This document shows positions 12,006 to 22,905 of a DNA stretch of 64,000 nt, piece after piece (the first letter of the stretch is position 1; the number at the start of each line of letters is the position of its first letter). Origin of the DNA: Lumnitzera littorea (Eukaryota; Streptophyta; Magnoliopsida; Myrtales; Combretaceae). The notes under the pieces were generated by a model that searched no databases, was not told the DNA's origin, and was given only the letters and a program-made list of their open reading frames with translations. The stretch covers positions 136,919,188 to 136,983,187 of the forward strand of contig JAMXBB010000001.1 in NCBI GenBank assembly GCA_024138015.1, written 5' to 3'. The position numbers and the translations under genes were made by a program.

Positions 12006-14318
12006 CTAGCGTGACATGTTTCGCCACTTATCCTTCAAGTCAACCTAAAATGAAAACTCCTAGGTTATTATGAATAATATCAAATAACTGAACAAAGTAA
12101 GCATTACCTCTGTCCTCTCTGCAAAAATTTCACGATAGCAGTTGAGGATGAGCTTCCAGTTTCCTTTACCAAACCTGGATTACAGGAAAACAAGATGAAC
12201 TGTGTTCTGTGGACATGAACATATTCGTAGATTTTCAGTTGAAAATTGTAGAACACACTAAACAAATGAATATTTTCTGACAAACAAATTCTTTCCATAC
12301 ATGGGGTGCTCAAAATAAGGAGTAATCAAATCATGACAAATCAAAGACAAGTACTACAAGAAAATATTTCACCTACTGAAATACCTCTCCACGCCTTTCC
12401 TCAATGTGTCTTCTTCCTCCAAACTCCATTTTCTCGTTTTCCTCCGTTTTCCAAACTTTAAACTCTCATACTTCTTCAGGGGGGAGATAGCTTTTCTTTC
12501 TACACTAGAAAGGCAAGGTCTACTGCTTCTTTCAGCTTCAGGTGAGTCATCCCACTGAAAAGTTGCATATGGCCAGTATGACTATACATGAATTGAGGCA
12601 TGTCCAAGCACCCCTCACAGCACGGAAAACCCAATGATTTTAACTACTTTGAAATCATCTATGGTGAACCATGATAATAGCAGTAACTTTTTTATCCTTT
12701 CTTCAGAAGAAATCACAGAATATCTATCTGAGAAATAGTGCCAAGAAACTTCAGAAAGGCATGCCAAACAACTACACATGATGTTACCACCTTATAGTTA
12801 TACAATCATAAAACAAAGTGGAACTGAATTTAATCTATCATTTCCCATAAAAAAGACCATATCCACTCTAATATGATCCTGTTTTTATATCTAGCCAAAA
12901 TCCTAACAAACAGGGTTGAGAATCGGTACTTTCTTTTATAATTTCAAAAGAATAAAAGGTATAACTATACTAGAGTACTCTAATTTTTCATCAGTACCAA
13001 ATCTGGACAAGTAACCAGACTGTAAAAGCCATACCATGGTCAATGTGCACCACAACGGATGCCAATAAAGGAAACAACCAGGCACATTGATCCTGGTTAG
13101 AAATTTCTGCATCACTTAACGACTCAAGGGAATATGAAACTTCCCATGTCCTCATTTAAAGTTTACGTCCATATCCACCCAACTGCATTTTGCTATACAA
13201 GATAAATATTTAATGCAGGCCCCATCTTAAATTTTTTCATTATTACATGACATCATATGATTTCTTCAATAGAAAATCACAAAAAGCACCACAAACAGAG
13301 TGAAGAGGCACACACAGGTTCAAGCAATTACTAGTCTAGCCGTGTTTAACATAAGACAAGTAATTACCTCATAAGTACGAGCGGATGCCTGGCGCTCCAT
13401 TAGGCTAGGTCTATTGTTTCCAGTAAGAGGAAGCAAACCGACACTGGCACAGGCAACAGCACCAGCGCTGGTACTGACTCCTACTTCCCCAGAGGAAGAG
13501 GGTCTTAAGTTAAGAGATCGAGCTAATCGCAACGCATCCGAAAGCGGGTCTTTCACCAAAGCTTGCAACTCCATACAAGAAGCGTTGAGTGATTCCCTCA
13601 TTTCACTAACAATTGGAGTCGTTGGACGCACCCGTTCTCGTTCTTCTTCAACCTCTTTAGGGTTGGGATTAGATATTTCAAGTTCTACATTCTTTTCCAA
13701 TACTTCCTTTCCCTTGGCTTTGTCTTCTCCTAATGTTAGGGTTTCGGCAGCCGCTTGGAGGAATGAAGGTCCCAAATCATTCCATGCCTCCTTCAGAAAA
13801 ACGGTGACCGAATTAAACGCACGTGCTCGTGAATTCTCCATGATCAGACTCTCCCTTTGCTCTTTATCCCACACAGCCTCCTCGATCCTCTCCCCCCACC
13901 TCACCAACCCCTCCGTCATCAGCACCGAACCGCTTCCGCCAATGTTGCGGTGGCGAATGCGGCGGCGCCAGATTCTGTCAACGGCATCAGAATACTTCTT
14001 CTCACTGACGCATAAATACTTGAGGGTACATTCTACGGCGACTGCTAAATACGCTTCCTTCAGGGACTCCAGTAGCGTTGTCGTATGGGACCCATCTTGT
14101 AGGGTTAGTTCTTCTAGGAATTCGAGGGATTCTAGGGTTTTTTCAGAAAGGGAAGCTTCGTCAATTTCGGATTGGATGGAATAGAGAAGGAGGGATTTCT
14201 TTAAGCGAGTGGAGGGCTTTTGAATTGGGAGATTGGTGAGAGCTAGGGTTACTAGAGAGTTGTTTGGTGACTCTCGGATTAGGAATTCTAAGATCCAATT
14301 GCATATGTGTCCATCCAT
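12006..14318 (-). CDS. TRF-like telomere-repeat-binding Myb protein (TRFL type), four exons
   Basis: I rebuilt four exons: 14318-13368 (317 codons, phase 0), 12554-12385, 12174-12108 and 12044-12006 (stop TAG). All introns are GT-AG and the frame holds throughout, for 408 residues. The N-terminal domain begins MDGHICNWILEFLIR and includes LKKSLLLYSIQSEIDEA, AVAVECTLKYL, RIWRRRIRH and LKEAWNDLGPSFLQ, which I recall from plant TRFL-type proteins. A low-complexity acidic linker follows, then NRPSLMERQASARTYE|WDDSPEA over the first junction. Exon 2 holds a basic stretch (KFGKRRKTRKWSLEEEDTLR). The Myb domain runs across exons 2-4: KWSLEEEDTLRKGVERFGKG, then NWKLILNCYREIFAERTE, then VDLKDKWRNMSR and stop. 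VDLKDKWRN is the plant telobox signature that contacts TTTAGGG repeats. The protein is presumably nuclear. The longest single reading frame runs past the exon 1 donor and would miss the whole Myb domain. Naming a specific TRFL member is not possible from sequence alone. Confidence 0.9.
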
Positions 14319-14334
14319 GAATGTAGAAGTGGGG

Positions 14335-14370
14335 AAGAGAGAGAGAGAGAGAGAGAGATATTAGGGTTTT
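14335..14370 (-). promoter_or_regulatory. CT tract and telo box upstream of the TRFL-type start
   Basis: On the coding strand, AAAACCCTAA (14370-14361) is followed by a (CT)n tract (14358-14335) and then the start codon at 14318. AAACCCTAA is the plant telo box, common in promoters and 5' leaders of plant housekeeping and translation-apparatus genes, often with pyrimidine tracts. Whether the two lie in the 5' UTR or promoter is not resolved. Confidence 0.55.
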
Positions 14371-14599
14371 GGATGAACTGTGAGGAAGTGGGAGAATAGT
14401 GAATACAGGGAAATTTTGAAATCCTGGAATGTCAACGTCTTGCGGGTCATCTCCATTTGGCGCTTCAGAGTTACTAAAAAGTTCAAAGGCACGAGTGACA
14501 CCATGGCTCGTGACTTTCATGGAATCATAATGTGCTTTCTTCTGTCTCGTGTTACATTCTCTCTTGCATGGAATCTAATGTTTGAAAGATCACGCGATA

Positions 14600-15690
14600 T
14601 GAATTGACGATGTGATTAGAAAATGAAGGTTGATAAGTTTTTTTTTTTTTTTTTTTTGTACGAAAAAACAAGCTTTACAAAGAAAGATAAATTTTTTACC
14701 TAAACAAAATGAAGGATGAATAAATTTAATTTCATAAAAATTTATTTTGTATTTGATTTTATTTATATTATTAAAGTAAATGAGACTTTAAGTAACTATT
14801 TTTCTTAAAATTTCATATTTATCCTCTATTTACTATTATTTAACAAAAAAATTAATAATAAAATAAATTATTAAAATTATAACTAATAGATAAATATGTT
14901 CACTTATTCATTTTTCTCTCTCTTCATTTTTCTACTCTTTACAACTTTTCTACTTTTCCATTTTTCTATACTCTTTCACTAATTGTATTTATATCTCTTT
15001 TTTCTCTCTCCTACTTTTTCCATTCTTTCACCTTTCCATACTCTCTCATTAGTTGCACTTCTCTCTCTCTCCTCATTTTATATTTTTTGCACACACAACG
15101 TGAGTACATCGACCACTAGTAAAACAATTATGAACATTCTTATACTCTCATCTTCTAACTAATTTATTTAGTCAATGCACCATTCAGAACTAAAGGTGAA
15201 ACAATACATAAGAAAAAGCAAATTTTTCTATAGTTCCGTCTTTATTTTTCAAAAAATCGGTACCGCCATTCATTTCATACTTAATTTGTATCTTTTTAAA
15301 TTTGAATCATCGAACAAACTATGAATTTAATAGTTCAAATTTTAAAAGATGAAAATAAACGAAGAAATAAAAAATAGGGTCAATCCTATCAAAATAAATA
15401 ATAGAAAGTTTTTTAAATTTTTAAAATATAATTTTATACATCAAAAGTGGTGCCATTTTACTTTACTAAAAAAACAACAATTGTATCGTTTTGCATTTTA
15501 CCCATGCAAAACTCTTATGAATCTTCTATAAATAACACATTTTACATTAAATATATATATATATATATATGTCTTATAAACACACCATTTGAAAAAATTA
15601 TATAGCCAAAAGAAAAAAAAAATACTACTAGTGAACGGGTTTTCATAAAAGGGTATTAGGTGCTAAAACAAAAATCAATAAATAGTTCTG
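14600..15690. other. AT-rich intergenic DNA left of Ogre-A
   Basis: No gene is supported. A T-run lies at about 14640-14657. A pyrimidine-rich stretch at about 14910-15085 looks like two diverged copies of a ~75-80 bp unit (TTTCTATACTCTTTCACTAATTG versus a similar copy near 15030). An (AT)n microsatellite lies at about 15549-15570. Confidence 0.4.
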
Positions 15691-15726
15691 NGGGGGGCGG
15701 GGGGGGGGGTGGTGGTGCGGGTGTGC
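15691..15726. other. ambiguous base and G-rich join
   Basis: The only ambiguous base in the window is at 15691. It is followed by a run of about 35 nearly pure G and T/G bases unlike anything around it. The Ogre-A 5' LTR remnant begins just to its right. The pattern suggests a low-quality read end or an assembly join rather than biology. Confidence 0.6.
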
Positions 15727-16509
15727 GGGAAAGAAGAAAGGACGCATTAGTTTATTCCATTAAAACTTAAGACCATAAAATAAAAATAAAAAAGAAATAA
15801 TAATAAAAATAGATTAATAAATCAAATTTTACCACCTAAAAAATAGATTTTTCAATAAAGATATAACAAAATTGATCTGTTTTTCAAAATTAGGGCTGTT
15901 TCTTAGAGTTTTCAAATAAAACCAACTTTAGGACCCTTTAGCGTTTTCTTAAATAAACTCAAATTAGTTTAAAACGTAAATTAGATTAGTTTTTAGAAAT
16001 TAAAATCAACCAACTCGCTAAAGTTTTCATGAAAAAAATTATGTACGTCTGACTCCGAATAGTAGGTACATAGGCATCCACAGGGCGACAGTAAAAAACG
16101 AAAAAACCTTTTTTTTCTTATTTTAAATTACTTAATTCGATTCATTAACCAATAAATTGATTTTTGCTTGATAGAATAGTCTTTTTTTAAATATGATTTT
16201 AAGATTAAGATTAAATTTAGAAAGTTAATAGTATTCGTAAAGATTTAAAAATCCTAAACCCTGAACCCGTTTCTTTAGTTTCTAAAACTATTTATAAAAA
16301 TTGGTTTAATTAAGAAAATTAGTAACTAAATTATAACCAATCCATCCAATTAGTTATAATTTGATTCTTTTCCCTGACTTCGGTTGGGTGATGACTCCAA
16401 ACAATTTTTAAAATATAAAAGAACTATTTTTCTTTAAATCTTAATCGATGGCCAATATTAAATGGATATTAATCAGTTTAAGAAAAAAACTAATTTATAA
16501 CTTGGCAAC
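15727..16509 (+). repeat. Ogre-A 5' LTR, truncated
   Basis: It aligns by eye with about 47165-47975 of the 3' LTR: shared landmarks include TTAGTTTATTCCA, the 'tagggccctttcttagagttttc' region, and ATAGAATAGTCTTTTTT near 16173. The first ~1.35 kb of the LTR is missing, as are about 30 bases at its right end, where the CTCGACA terminus of the 3' LTR has no counterpart. Confidence 0.8.
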
Positions 16510-16528
16510 TTGGCAACTTTATTGGTGA
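16510..16528 (+). other. Ogre-A primer binding site (tRNA-Arg type)
   Basis: TTGGCAACTTTATTGGTGA is a mutated copy of the primer site kept in Ogre-B (TTGGCAACTCCACTGGGGA), which is the Arg-type site known for Ogre elements. The first half is also duplicated just before it (CTTGGCAAC at 16501). Confidence 0.7.
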
Positions 16529-17093
16529 ACGTCAAGATAGTTAGCCATTCAACTTTCTAAAATTAAAATTAATCTCTAAAAATCACCTTACTAAGTGTAA
16601 TTTATTTACTTATTTATTTGTTAATTTGTTATTATTTATATCATAGCTAACGTTTTTGCAGGTTTTTAGGGGGAGGGGATTTATTTTTCCACAAACGTAT
16701 AATAGAAACGATCAAACCCAGACCATATTAGAAACCTAGGATGAGGGGCCATTGTATAGGCTTTAGGTGTTGTGGTGTAACCACTGCTTGGGGTTGATTA
16801 GGCTACTCCACTTAAGCTTAATGTGACTAATGAAAGTATTCTTCAACAAGTGAGGTTGCACAAGCTTAAGAACCTTTAGAACCCACTATTTATACATTCA
16901 TGACATCCGAAATCGATGAATAATCAAGCGAGATGGGAATGAAAATATATAATGGCTTAGAGTTTTCTTGATTTCCCTTGTAATTTTAACATATTATAAA
17001 CATAGAATTGTTGTAAATAAGTTTCACTATTGTAAATAATGATCGGTCAATCTTGTAACATATTTTCTTCTTTTGTAATTCAGATTGGCAAAA
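16529..17093 (+). other. Ogre-A 5' leader
   Basis: Non-coding. It shares blocks with the Ogre-B leader: GGGGCCATTGT, a GGGGT(T/C)GAT(T/C)AGG block followed by ACCCCACT/CTCCACT, and AAGAACCTTTAGAACC near 16866. The first three lie at about 16745-16815. Shared blocks in leaders of elements whose proteins differ suggest cis-acting roles such as packaging, which is inference. Confidence 0.6.
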
Positions 17094-18600
17094 TGGCATG
17101 TTCATCTAACTTTGTCCACTTTAGGAAAAAGTTCGTTGGCAAGCCTATAAGCCCCAAGCCTATCTTGGACCAATGATTTCGACACTTCAATCTAAGGAAA
17201 CAAGAGACTATCATCATTAAGATCAAGCCCATTCTATCACTTCCTAGGGTGAAAATGGAGATTAATTTGATTAGGGCCCTGACCGACTTTTAGAAACCCA
17301 AGGAAGTGGCTTTTTGAGTTGGGCCTCACCTGATTAATCCAACACTCAAAGAGTACACCAATTATTTCAAGCCCCTTCTTTAGAAAATATATACACCCTA
17401 AATTTGGAAGTCAACCCAATGAATGTCCTTTCAAGATTCTTGGGAATTAGAAAAGCTTAAGCAAACAAAGCCTTCAAAAACTGTAATAGTAACTACATCA
17501 AATTAGAAGACTTAAAAGCCCGATTCGCCATTAGGCCTAAATCCAACTAATGAGGCATCTTCTATGGCAATCTTAAAGACTAGGGACAAAACAAAATAAA
17601 AGCCTTTATCCTAACTGCATTCGAGATTCTCTTATTCCTTAATGGAAAGTTCCTCATTCATTTTAAGGTCGCTGAGTTAGTAGGTCAGTTTCTTGAAGGC
17701 AAATCATATGTCTAAGCTCTCCTTACAGAATAGATCAAAAGCCTCAACATCTTGAAAGAAAAGAACGATGGCAGACTAAAGACCAGCATGGCATTACTGA
17801 TAGTATGGTTTGTGAGCCACATGAAATGTTATGAGCTCAATCTAATCCGTGGAGAATTTGCTCATAATATTGATCTAATTGATTCTTTTATCAATAAGGT
17901 ATTTCTCTCAAAAGGAAAATCCACTTACTGTTAAGTAGAAGTATTGAGAAATTTCCAAGTCACTGATATCTTATGAATAACAAGATGGAGCAACTTTAAA
18001 AGGGTAGTCCTAGTCTATAAAAATTATCAAGTAATACCCCTAATCGGGATGAAATTGTGCACAAGCTATTACCCTAACAATATGATCAAACAATTCGGAG
18101 GTATCTAAGATATAGTTTATAAGTCTGAATATCACGACCTTGGATTATGAAGACCTTCAGATTCCAGTACCATAAAAGATGTCTAAACTCTAAACAATCA
18201 AATAGTTATGGGAATCAAGGACTATCGGCCCAAACATCAATTTAAGAGAGTAGCTAGGAGAAGTGAACAAGCACAAGGTTATTAAAGAATATTTGTACGA
18301 TTAGCTCCATAAGGCAAGAGAGATCCAGTGTCGAGCACTAGAGGTCATCTAACCTGCACCAACTGAACTAGATTCTGAAATCAAGATTTACATGGACTAG
18401 GTACAACCCTGTATATAAGTAATCTATAAAGAGCAGGACATGTGGGGGGATCTCTTTCCAGAATCAAGACAACGTTCCCGGGCCTTAGAACATCAATTGA
18501 GGATGACCTAAAAAAGGCTTAAAGAACTTGAAGAAATAGAATAGCCCAATCCAAAAAAGAGGAAGGAAGCACCAGCAGGACTTAATAAGTAGAAAAAGGG
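17094..18600 (+). pseudogene. Ogre-A ORF1 (plant-mobile-domain-like), decayed
   Basis: It starts MACSSNFVHFRKKFVGKPIS. Readable pieces include MEINLIRALTDF, KPKEVAF and NPTLKEYTNYFKP, which match the conserved start of the extra ORF carried by Ogre elements (and related to plant-mobile-domain proteins). The longest open piece is 17752-17934 (SMALLIVWFVSHMKCYELNL). Internal stops are frequent. The product's role is not established in any element. Confidence 0.6.
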
Positions 18601-18934
18601 AACACCAACCAATTGTTAGAAGAATGTTTAGAGATATGGATGCTCCTCTTGAGAAACAAATGTATTTTCTCTTTCAAATAATGTAAAAGGGAACTTCAAA
18701 AGCTACAAAATATTAAAATTACTATCTTGTTGGTTATTTGTCAATTCTATTTCTTTGCATCCATGTATCATGCATCTTCGCATTCCTTTACATTTCTTTG
18801 TTTTTCATTCGTCTCTTTTAAAAAAAATATTCATGTACTAACTTAGACAAATGATCTTAAACCAGGTCACTAAGATAGCTCCCAAACGTTAAACCTTCTA
18901 GAGAAGTCTTATTTGAACTCGCTCTCAAACCAAA

Positions 18935-20000
18935 ATGGCCAACCAAGGAAACAACAACACTAACACCAACAACAATAATGTCAACCTTGAAATTGTTCAT
19001 CTCACTAAGTTGGGGTTCCGCTCTTTGGAATGAACAATGGGGAAGATTGCAAATCAACTGAGCTTCCTTGTTGATAGCATTGCCTTGCTTAAGTCCACAG
19101 CTCCATCAAATGAAAAAAACTCCAAAGCTTGATATGAAAAGAATGTTAAAGCTTCGCCCTTCGAAGTAGAAGAAGCCTACCCCAAAGCCAATTAGGCCTT
19201 TGAATCCTTTGAGATAGAAGGTGTCTATCCGAAGGTCAACCCAACCTTTGAACCAAATCCTTACTCGTTTCTAGTTAACTCAAAACTCGAAGTTGATCAG
19301 GACAAATTGAAAGAACTCAAAAGGCGATTGACCCAACAAATCATTGAAACGATGAAAATGCTCAAAGGTTATGATAGATTCGAGCAAGCTGGTATAACAG
19401 ACTTTTCTACTTATGACCATAGAAGTTTCCTAGAGAAATTTAAAGTACTTGACTTTGAGAAGTACAATGGGACTGGGTACCTTAAATTGCAGACCAGGTT
19501 ATACGTACGCAAAATGGGCTAGTATGTGCAATATGACCAGCTTATATAGGTTCAAAATGGGCAAGTATTATCCAATCTTTTCAAGATGGCCTGACCGGCC
19601 CCGCTTTGACCTGGTACACCTAATTGGACCTGAACCAGATAAACATGTGGGAGAAGCTAGCTAGGGCATTTTATGAGCAATATAGGTTCAATGTTGAAGT
19701 AGCGCCGACCATGATGGACTTAGTTGCCCTAAGGAAGAAGTACAATGAATCTTTTAAAGAATATGCCCAAAGGTGGAGGTCCCTCGCTGCAAGGGTATCC
19801 ACTCTTATGACTAAGAAAGAGTTAACTTTGACTTTTATCAACACTACTGAGAAACTCTACTGCTCTCAGCTAATCAAGCAAGCCTCTTCTAGTTTTGTAG
19901 AAGTAGTAATAGTAGGCTAACGAATTGAAAGTGCCGTCTCCTCTAGCAAGTTATAAGAACCATCAGACAAAAGACCACCCGTTACTAAACCTACCACCAG
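18935..20000 (+). pseudogene. Ogre-A gag, decayed
   Basis: It starts MANQGNNNTNTNNNN at 18935. The capsid region is readable in three overlapping frames between 19307 and 19920: FLEKFKVLDFEKYNGTGYLK, LARAFYEQYRFNVEVAPTMM, then LRKKYNESFKEYAQRWRSLA and TLTFINTTEKLY. These correspond to the Ty3/gypsy gag segment ending in the FKEYAQRWR signature. At least two frameshifts are needed to connect the pieces. Confidence 0.8.
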
Positions 20001-20625
20001 CAAGCCTAGAAAAGCTACTGTCGGTATAGTCAAATTAAATACCAAACCTAATGCTTGGGTTTCTTTTAGGGTAAATCTCTCGCTAGCTCAACAACAGTTT
20101 AGAAGCTAACCGTAAGTCAGCAGGGCCCTAAGGCAGTTTACCAAAATACCCGTTCCTCTCAGTCAGATACTTGAAAAACTAAAAAAGGATAATCTACTCC
20201 ACTCTGAGCCACCCAATGAAAGGTATAAGCCAAGATTTTTTTATCCCAATGCAAGGTATCGATGTCATCTAAGCTAAGTAGGGCATTCAACATACTCATG
20301 CCGGGGTTTAAGAAATAAAATTTAGGATTTAATCGACGAAGGCACAGTCCAACTAAACTTCGTAGAGGCTCCAATTCCAAACATCAACGATAACTCCGTA
20401 CCTAACCATAAGCCCATCATCAATATGATATTTGACAACTTAAATCTCACCATCAACATGATCAGTTTCAATTAAGAGCCTAAGGTCTATAAATTCTATA
20501 AATAAGAGGAGAAGTAAATTCTACAGACCAAAAGGTACACCTTCCATGTGCCCGTAGCCCTCGAAAATTATAAAACTACCCCTTTCAACTACCAGGTAAT
20601 AAATCAAGGGCAATCGAGCTGAGTT
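20001..20625 (+). pseudogene. Ogre-A gag-protease linker, heavily decayed
   Basis: This lies between the readable gag and protease domains and in intact Ogre elements would be coding. Only short frames such as SLAQQQFRS and PAGVDYPFL-like shadows remain; I see no named domain. Confidence 0.4.
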
Positions 20626-21600
20626 GTGGGAGGGATTATCCACTTTGGTAAAATTTACAACCTGAAGGAGGACTTCAAAAAGAAATATATGCTGGAAAGG
20701 CTGAACAATGAACTGGCTGAATATGAAGAAGGATTGTCTATCTTCACCAAAATAATCAAGTTTAGTGAGTATAAAGTAAAAGAACAGCTTGCTAAAACTC
20801 CAGCACAAATATCTCTCATGAGTTTATTGATGGCATTGGAATTACATTGGGAAGCTTTGTTCAAAACATTAAGGGAAGTCAAAGTCTCTTGCAAAATACC
20901 AGTTGAAAGAATAGGGTCTGTCACTTGCTCTATCTTCACCATGAATCAGATTTCTTTCTTCACCAAAAAACTGGGCGAAGAAAGTAACCAACACACTAAG
21001 CCTCTCTTCATAATAGTAAGGGTAAACAACATCATCACGACAAGAGTCCTTATTGACAATGGATCATCCTTGAATGTTTGGCCTCTTGCCACCTTAGATC
21101 TATTGGGCATCGATACAACCACTATCAAGCTAAGTTTGACAATAGTTAGGGCTTTACAGATCTAGAAGAGAAATTATAGGGGAAATCAACTTACCGGTTG
21201 ATATTGGCCCACAGACTTTCAACATCCAATTCCAAGTCTTGGACATAACAAGGACTTTTAACCTGTTATTAGAAAGACCATCGATACATTTAGCAGGGCC
21301 CATACCTTCAAGTCTTCATCAAAAGGTTAAGTTCATCTCCAATTGCCAAATCATAACGATTTTGGGTGACCAAGATTATGAAATATGTAAAGAAACAGCC
21401 ATACCCTATATTGGCACTAAGGAGCAAGAGGACTTTAGGCTCTAAATGTTTGAAGAGGTCTGATCAGGAAAAAGATGAGAGGTTAAAACTCAAAAAAGGC
21501 CAATTTGGAACCTATGGGCTAGGTTACATCCTAGCTCTAGTAGATGAGCTGCGAAATATGTAAGCAAGGGGCAAAAGAGGTGATAGATTATATCATGCCC
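20626..21600 (+). pseudogene. Ogre-A protease region
   Basis: The open stretch 20626-21165 starts MGGIIHFGKIYNLKEDFKKK and carries KFSEYKVKEQLAKTPAQISL, the lead-in to the protease. The aspartic protease active site reads VLIDNGSSLNVWPLATL (near 21046), where plant Ogre proteases usually have VLIDNGSSLNVMP; the catalytic Asp is present. After a frameshift, 21239-21445 continues with DITRTFNLLLERPSIHLAGP and PSSLHQKVKFI, matching the usual LLGRPWIH / PSSLHQ motifs with the GRPW glycine changed to E. Confidence 0.85.
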
Positions 21601-21772
21601 TGATGACCTTCTTACCATTATAAAAAATTTTCATCCAAGCCAAAATCCAAAATTCAGAGCTTGCCAAAGAAGACACTTCCAACAAGAATAAAACAACTGG
21701 TCCATCCAACAAGTCCTAAAATCTGAATAATTGGTTCTCCATCCCTATGAATAGCAATAAGTCTTATTTAGG

Positions 21773-21932
21773 GTAAAGGATAAATCACGGTTTAGTATTT
21801 TACAGAGTTTTGTAATAATTACCTTTATTCTACAATATTTTACTAAAAAGAATTTATTCTAAATAAGAATTAACTTCTTTCTCTTCACTTCTTCCTCACT
21901 CACACTTTTTTCTTTACATACTTTTTACTTAG
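21773..21932 (+). other. probable Ogre-A pol intron
   Basis: Between protease and RT the sequence has a donor-like GG|GTAAAGG (GT at 21773), an AT-rich body, and a long pyrimidine tract (CTTCTTTCTCTTC through TTTTTACTTAG) ending in AG at 21932. Ogre elements are known for a short spliced intron at this place, so position, length (160 bp) and splice signals agree. Reading frames on both sides are too decayed to test the join. Confidence 0.5.
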
Positions 21933-22339
21933 ATTTAATGCTTTGAATAAAGGCCATGGATACCTCGTCCCGATAGGCGATAAAAGTATTGATATCACTT
22001 TCGGCCCTACTAGGTTAGTCATTGGGAATGATATCAATGACCATAGTTGTAGACACCTAATTTTTGCCCCTCCATAGTATTAATTTTTATTTTTACAAAA
22101 AGGGTCCTAATTCAAAATAATAATAAAAATAATAAAAATTAACAAATAATGAAAATACCAAAAAAAAAATAAGAAAAGGAAAAATCATAAAGATTTTGTA
22201 GATTTTTAGGAAGTAATTTATATTAGGAATAATTAGTTTTAGTGTTAGTTTTTGTTTTAGTTTAGTTAAAATTTTTAGTTTAGGGATTCAGATAGTTTAA
22301 ATATAATTTAACGGTAATGAATGTAAAGGCACATGCCAA

Positions 22340-22404
22340 CGGCCTAACGGATAAGTAGCGAAGTATTTGGGGTAGATTTAGTTGGAGGCCACGGGTTCAA
22401 GTCT
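22340..22404 (+). promoter_or_regulatory. Pol III-like A and B boxes in Ogre-B LTR
   Basis: CGGCCTAACGG (22340-22350) fits the A-box consensus TRGCNNARYNG at 10 of 11 positions. GGTTCAAGTCT (22394-22404) fits the B-box consensus GGTTCRANYCC at 10 of 11. Their spacing of about 43 bp is typical of tRNA genes. No tRNA fold is present. Possible origin: a tRNA or SINE fragment in the U3. Confidence 0.5.
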
Positions 22405-22574
22405 CAGTAAGCACCTATGTCTTTATTTTTCTGTCTTTGCAAAAGCAAGATTTAAAATCGGATTCATATCTAATCAAATCATATGAATATTAGTTAAATC
22501 AGATTTGAATTAAATTTGAATCTAATTTAATTAACGAATCAGATATAATAAGATATGATATGATTTGGTTAGAC

Positions 22575-22582
22575 TATATAAA
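22575..22582 (+). promoter_or_regulatory. TATA box of Ogre-B 5' LTR
   Basis: TATATAAA, followed by CACTTCACGCAGTCAG, with transcript start expected 25-35 bp downstream. The same motif lies at the equivalent place in the 3' LTR (29587-29594). Confidence 0.65.
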
Positions 22583-22679
22583 CACTTCACGCAGTCAGAA
22601 AAGAAAAAAAGAAAACAAAACAGAAAAGAACAGGAGCCCCTGCAGAAACTAGCAACACGCCACGGCCCTTGCCGTACTC

Positions 22680-22905
22680 CATGAACAGCACAGCGGACAG
22701 CAGCGAAAACAGCAGTGCAGCGGATAGCGATGAAAACAGCAGCACAGTGGACATCAACGAACAAAACAGCAGTATAGCAGATGGCAGCGAAAATAGCAGT
22801 GCAGCGGACGATAGCGAAAAGAGCAACGCAGCGGACGACAGCGAAAACAGCAGCACAGCGGACAGCAGCGAACAAAACAGCAGCACAACGGATAGCAACG
22901 ATACC
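22680..22905 (+). repeat. 27/30 bp CAG-rich minisatellite in Ogre-B 5' LTR
   Basis: About eight units of the type CAGYRCAGCGGACARCAGCGAAAACAG. Unit lengths are 27 or 30 bp, always a multiple of three, so a plus-strand frame (22669-22938) reads as Ser/Ala/Asp/Asn repeats such as NSSAADDSE. It lies downstream of the TATA box, in the transcribed part of the LTR. I do not regard it as a gene. Confidence 0.75.

Noticed and set aside
13414..14184. Plus-strand 256-codon frame opposite the TRFL-type gene
   Set aside because: Shadow of exon 1; the minus strand has the conserved domain, splice sites and Myb exons.
22340..22404. tRNA gene
   Set aside because: A and B boxes fit, but no acceptor or anticodon stem can be drawn around them.
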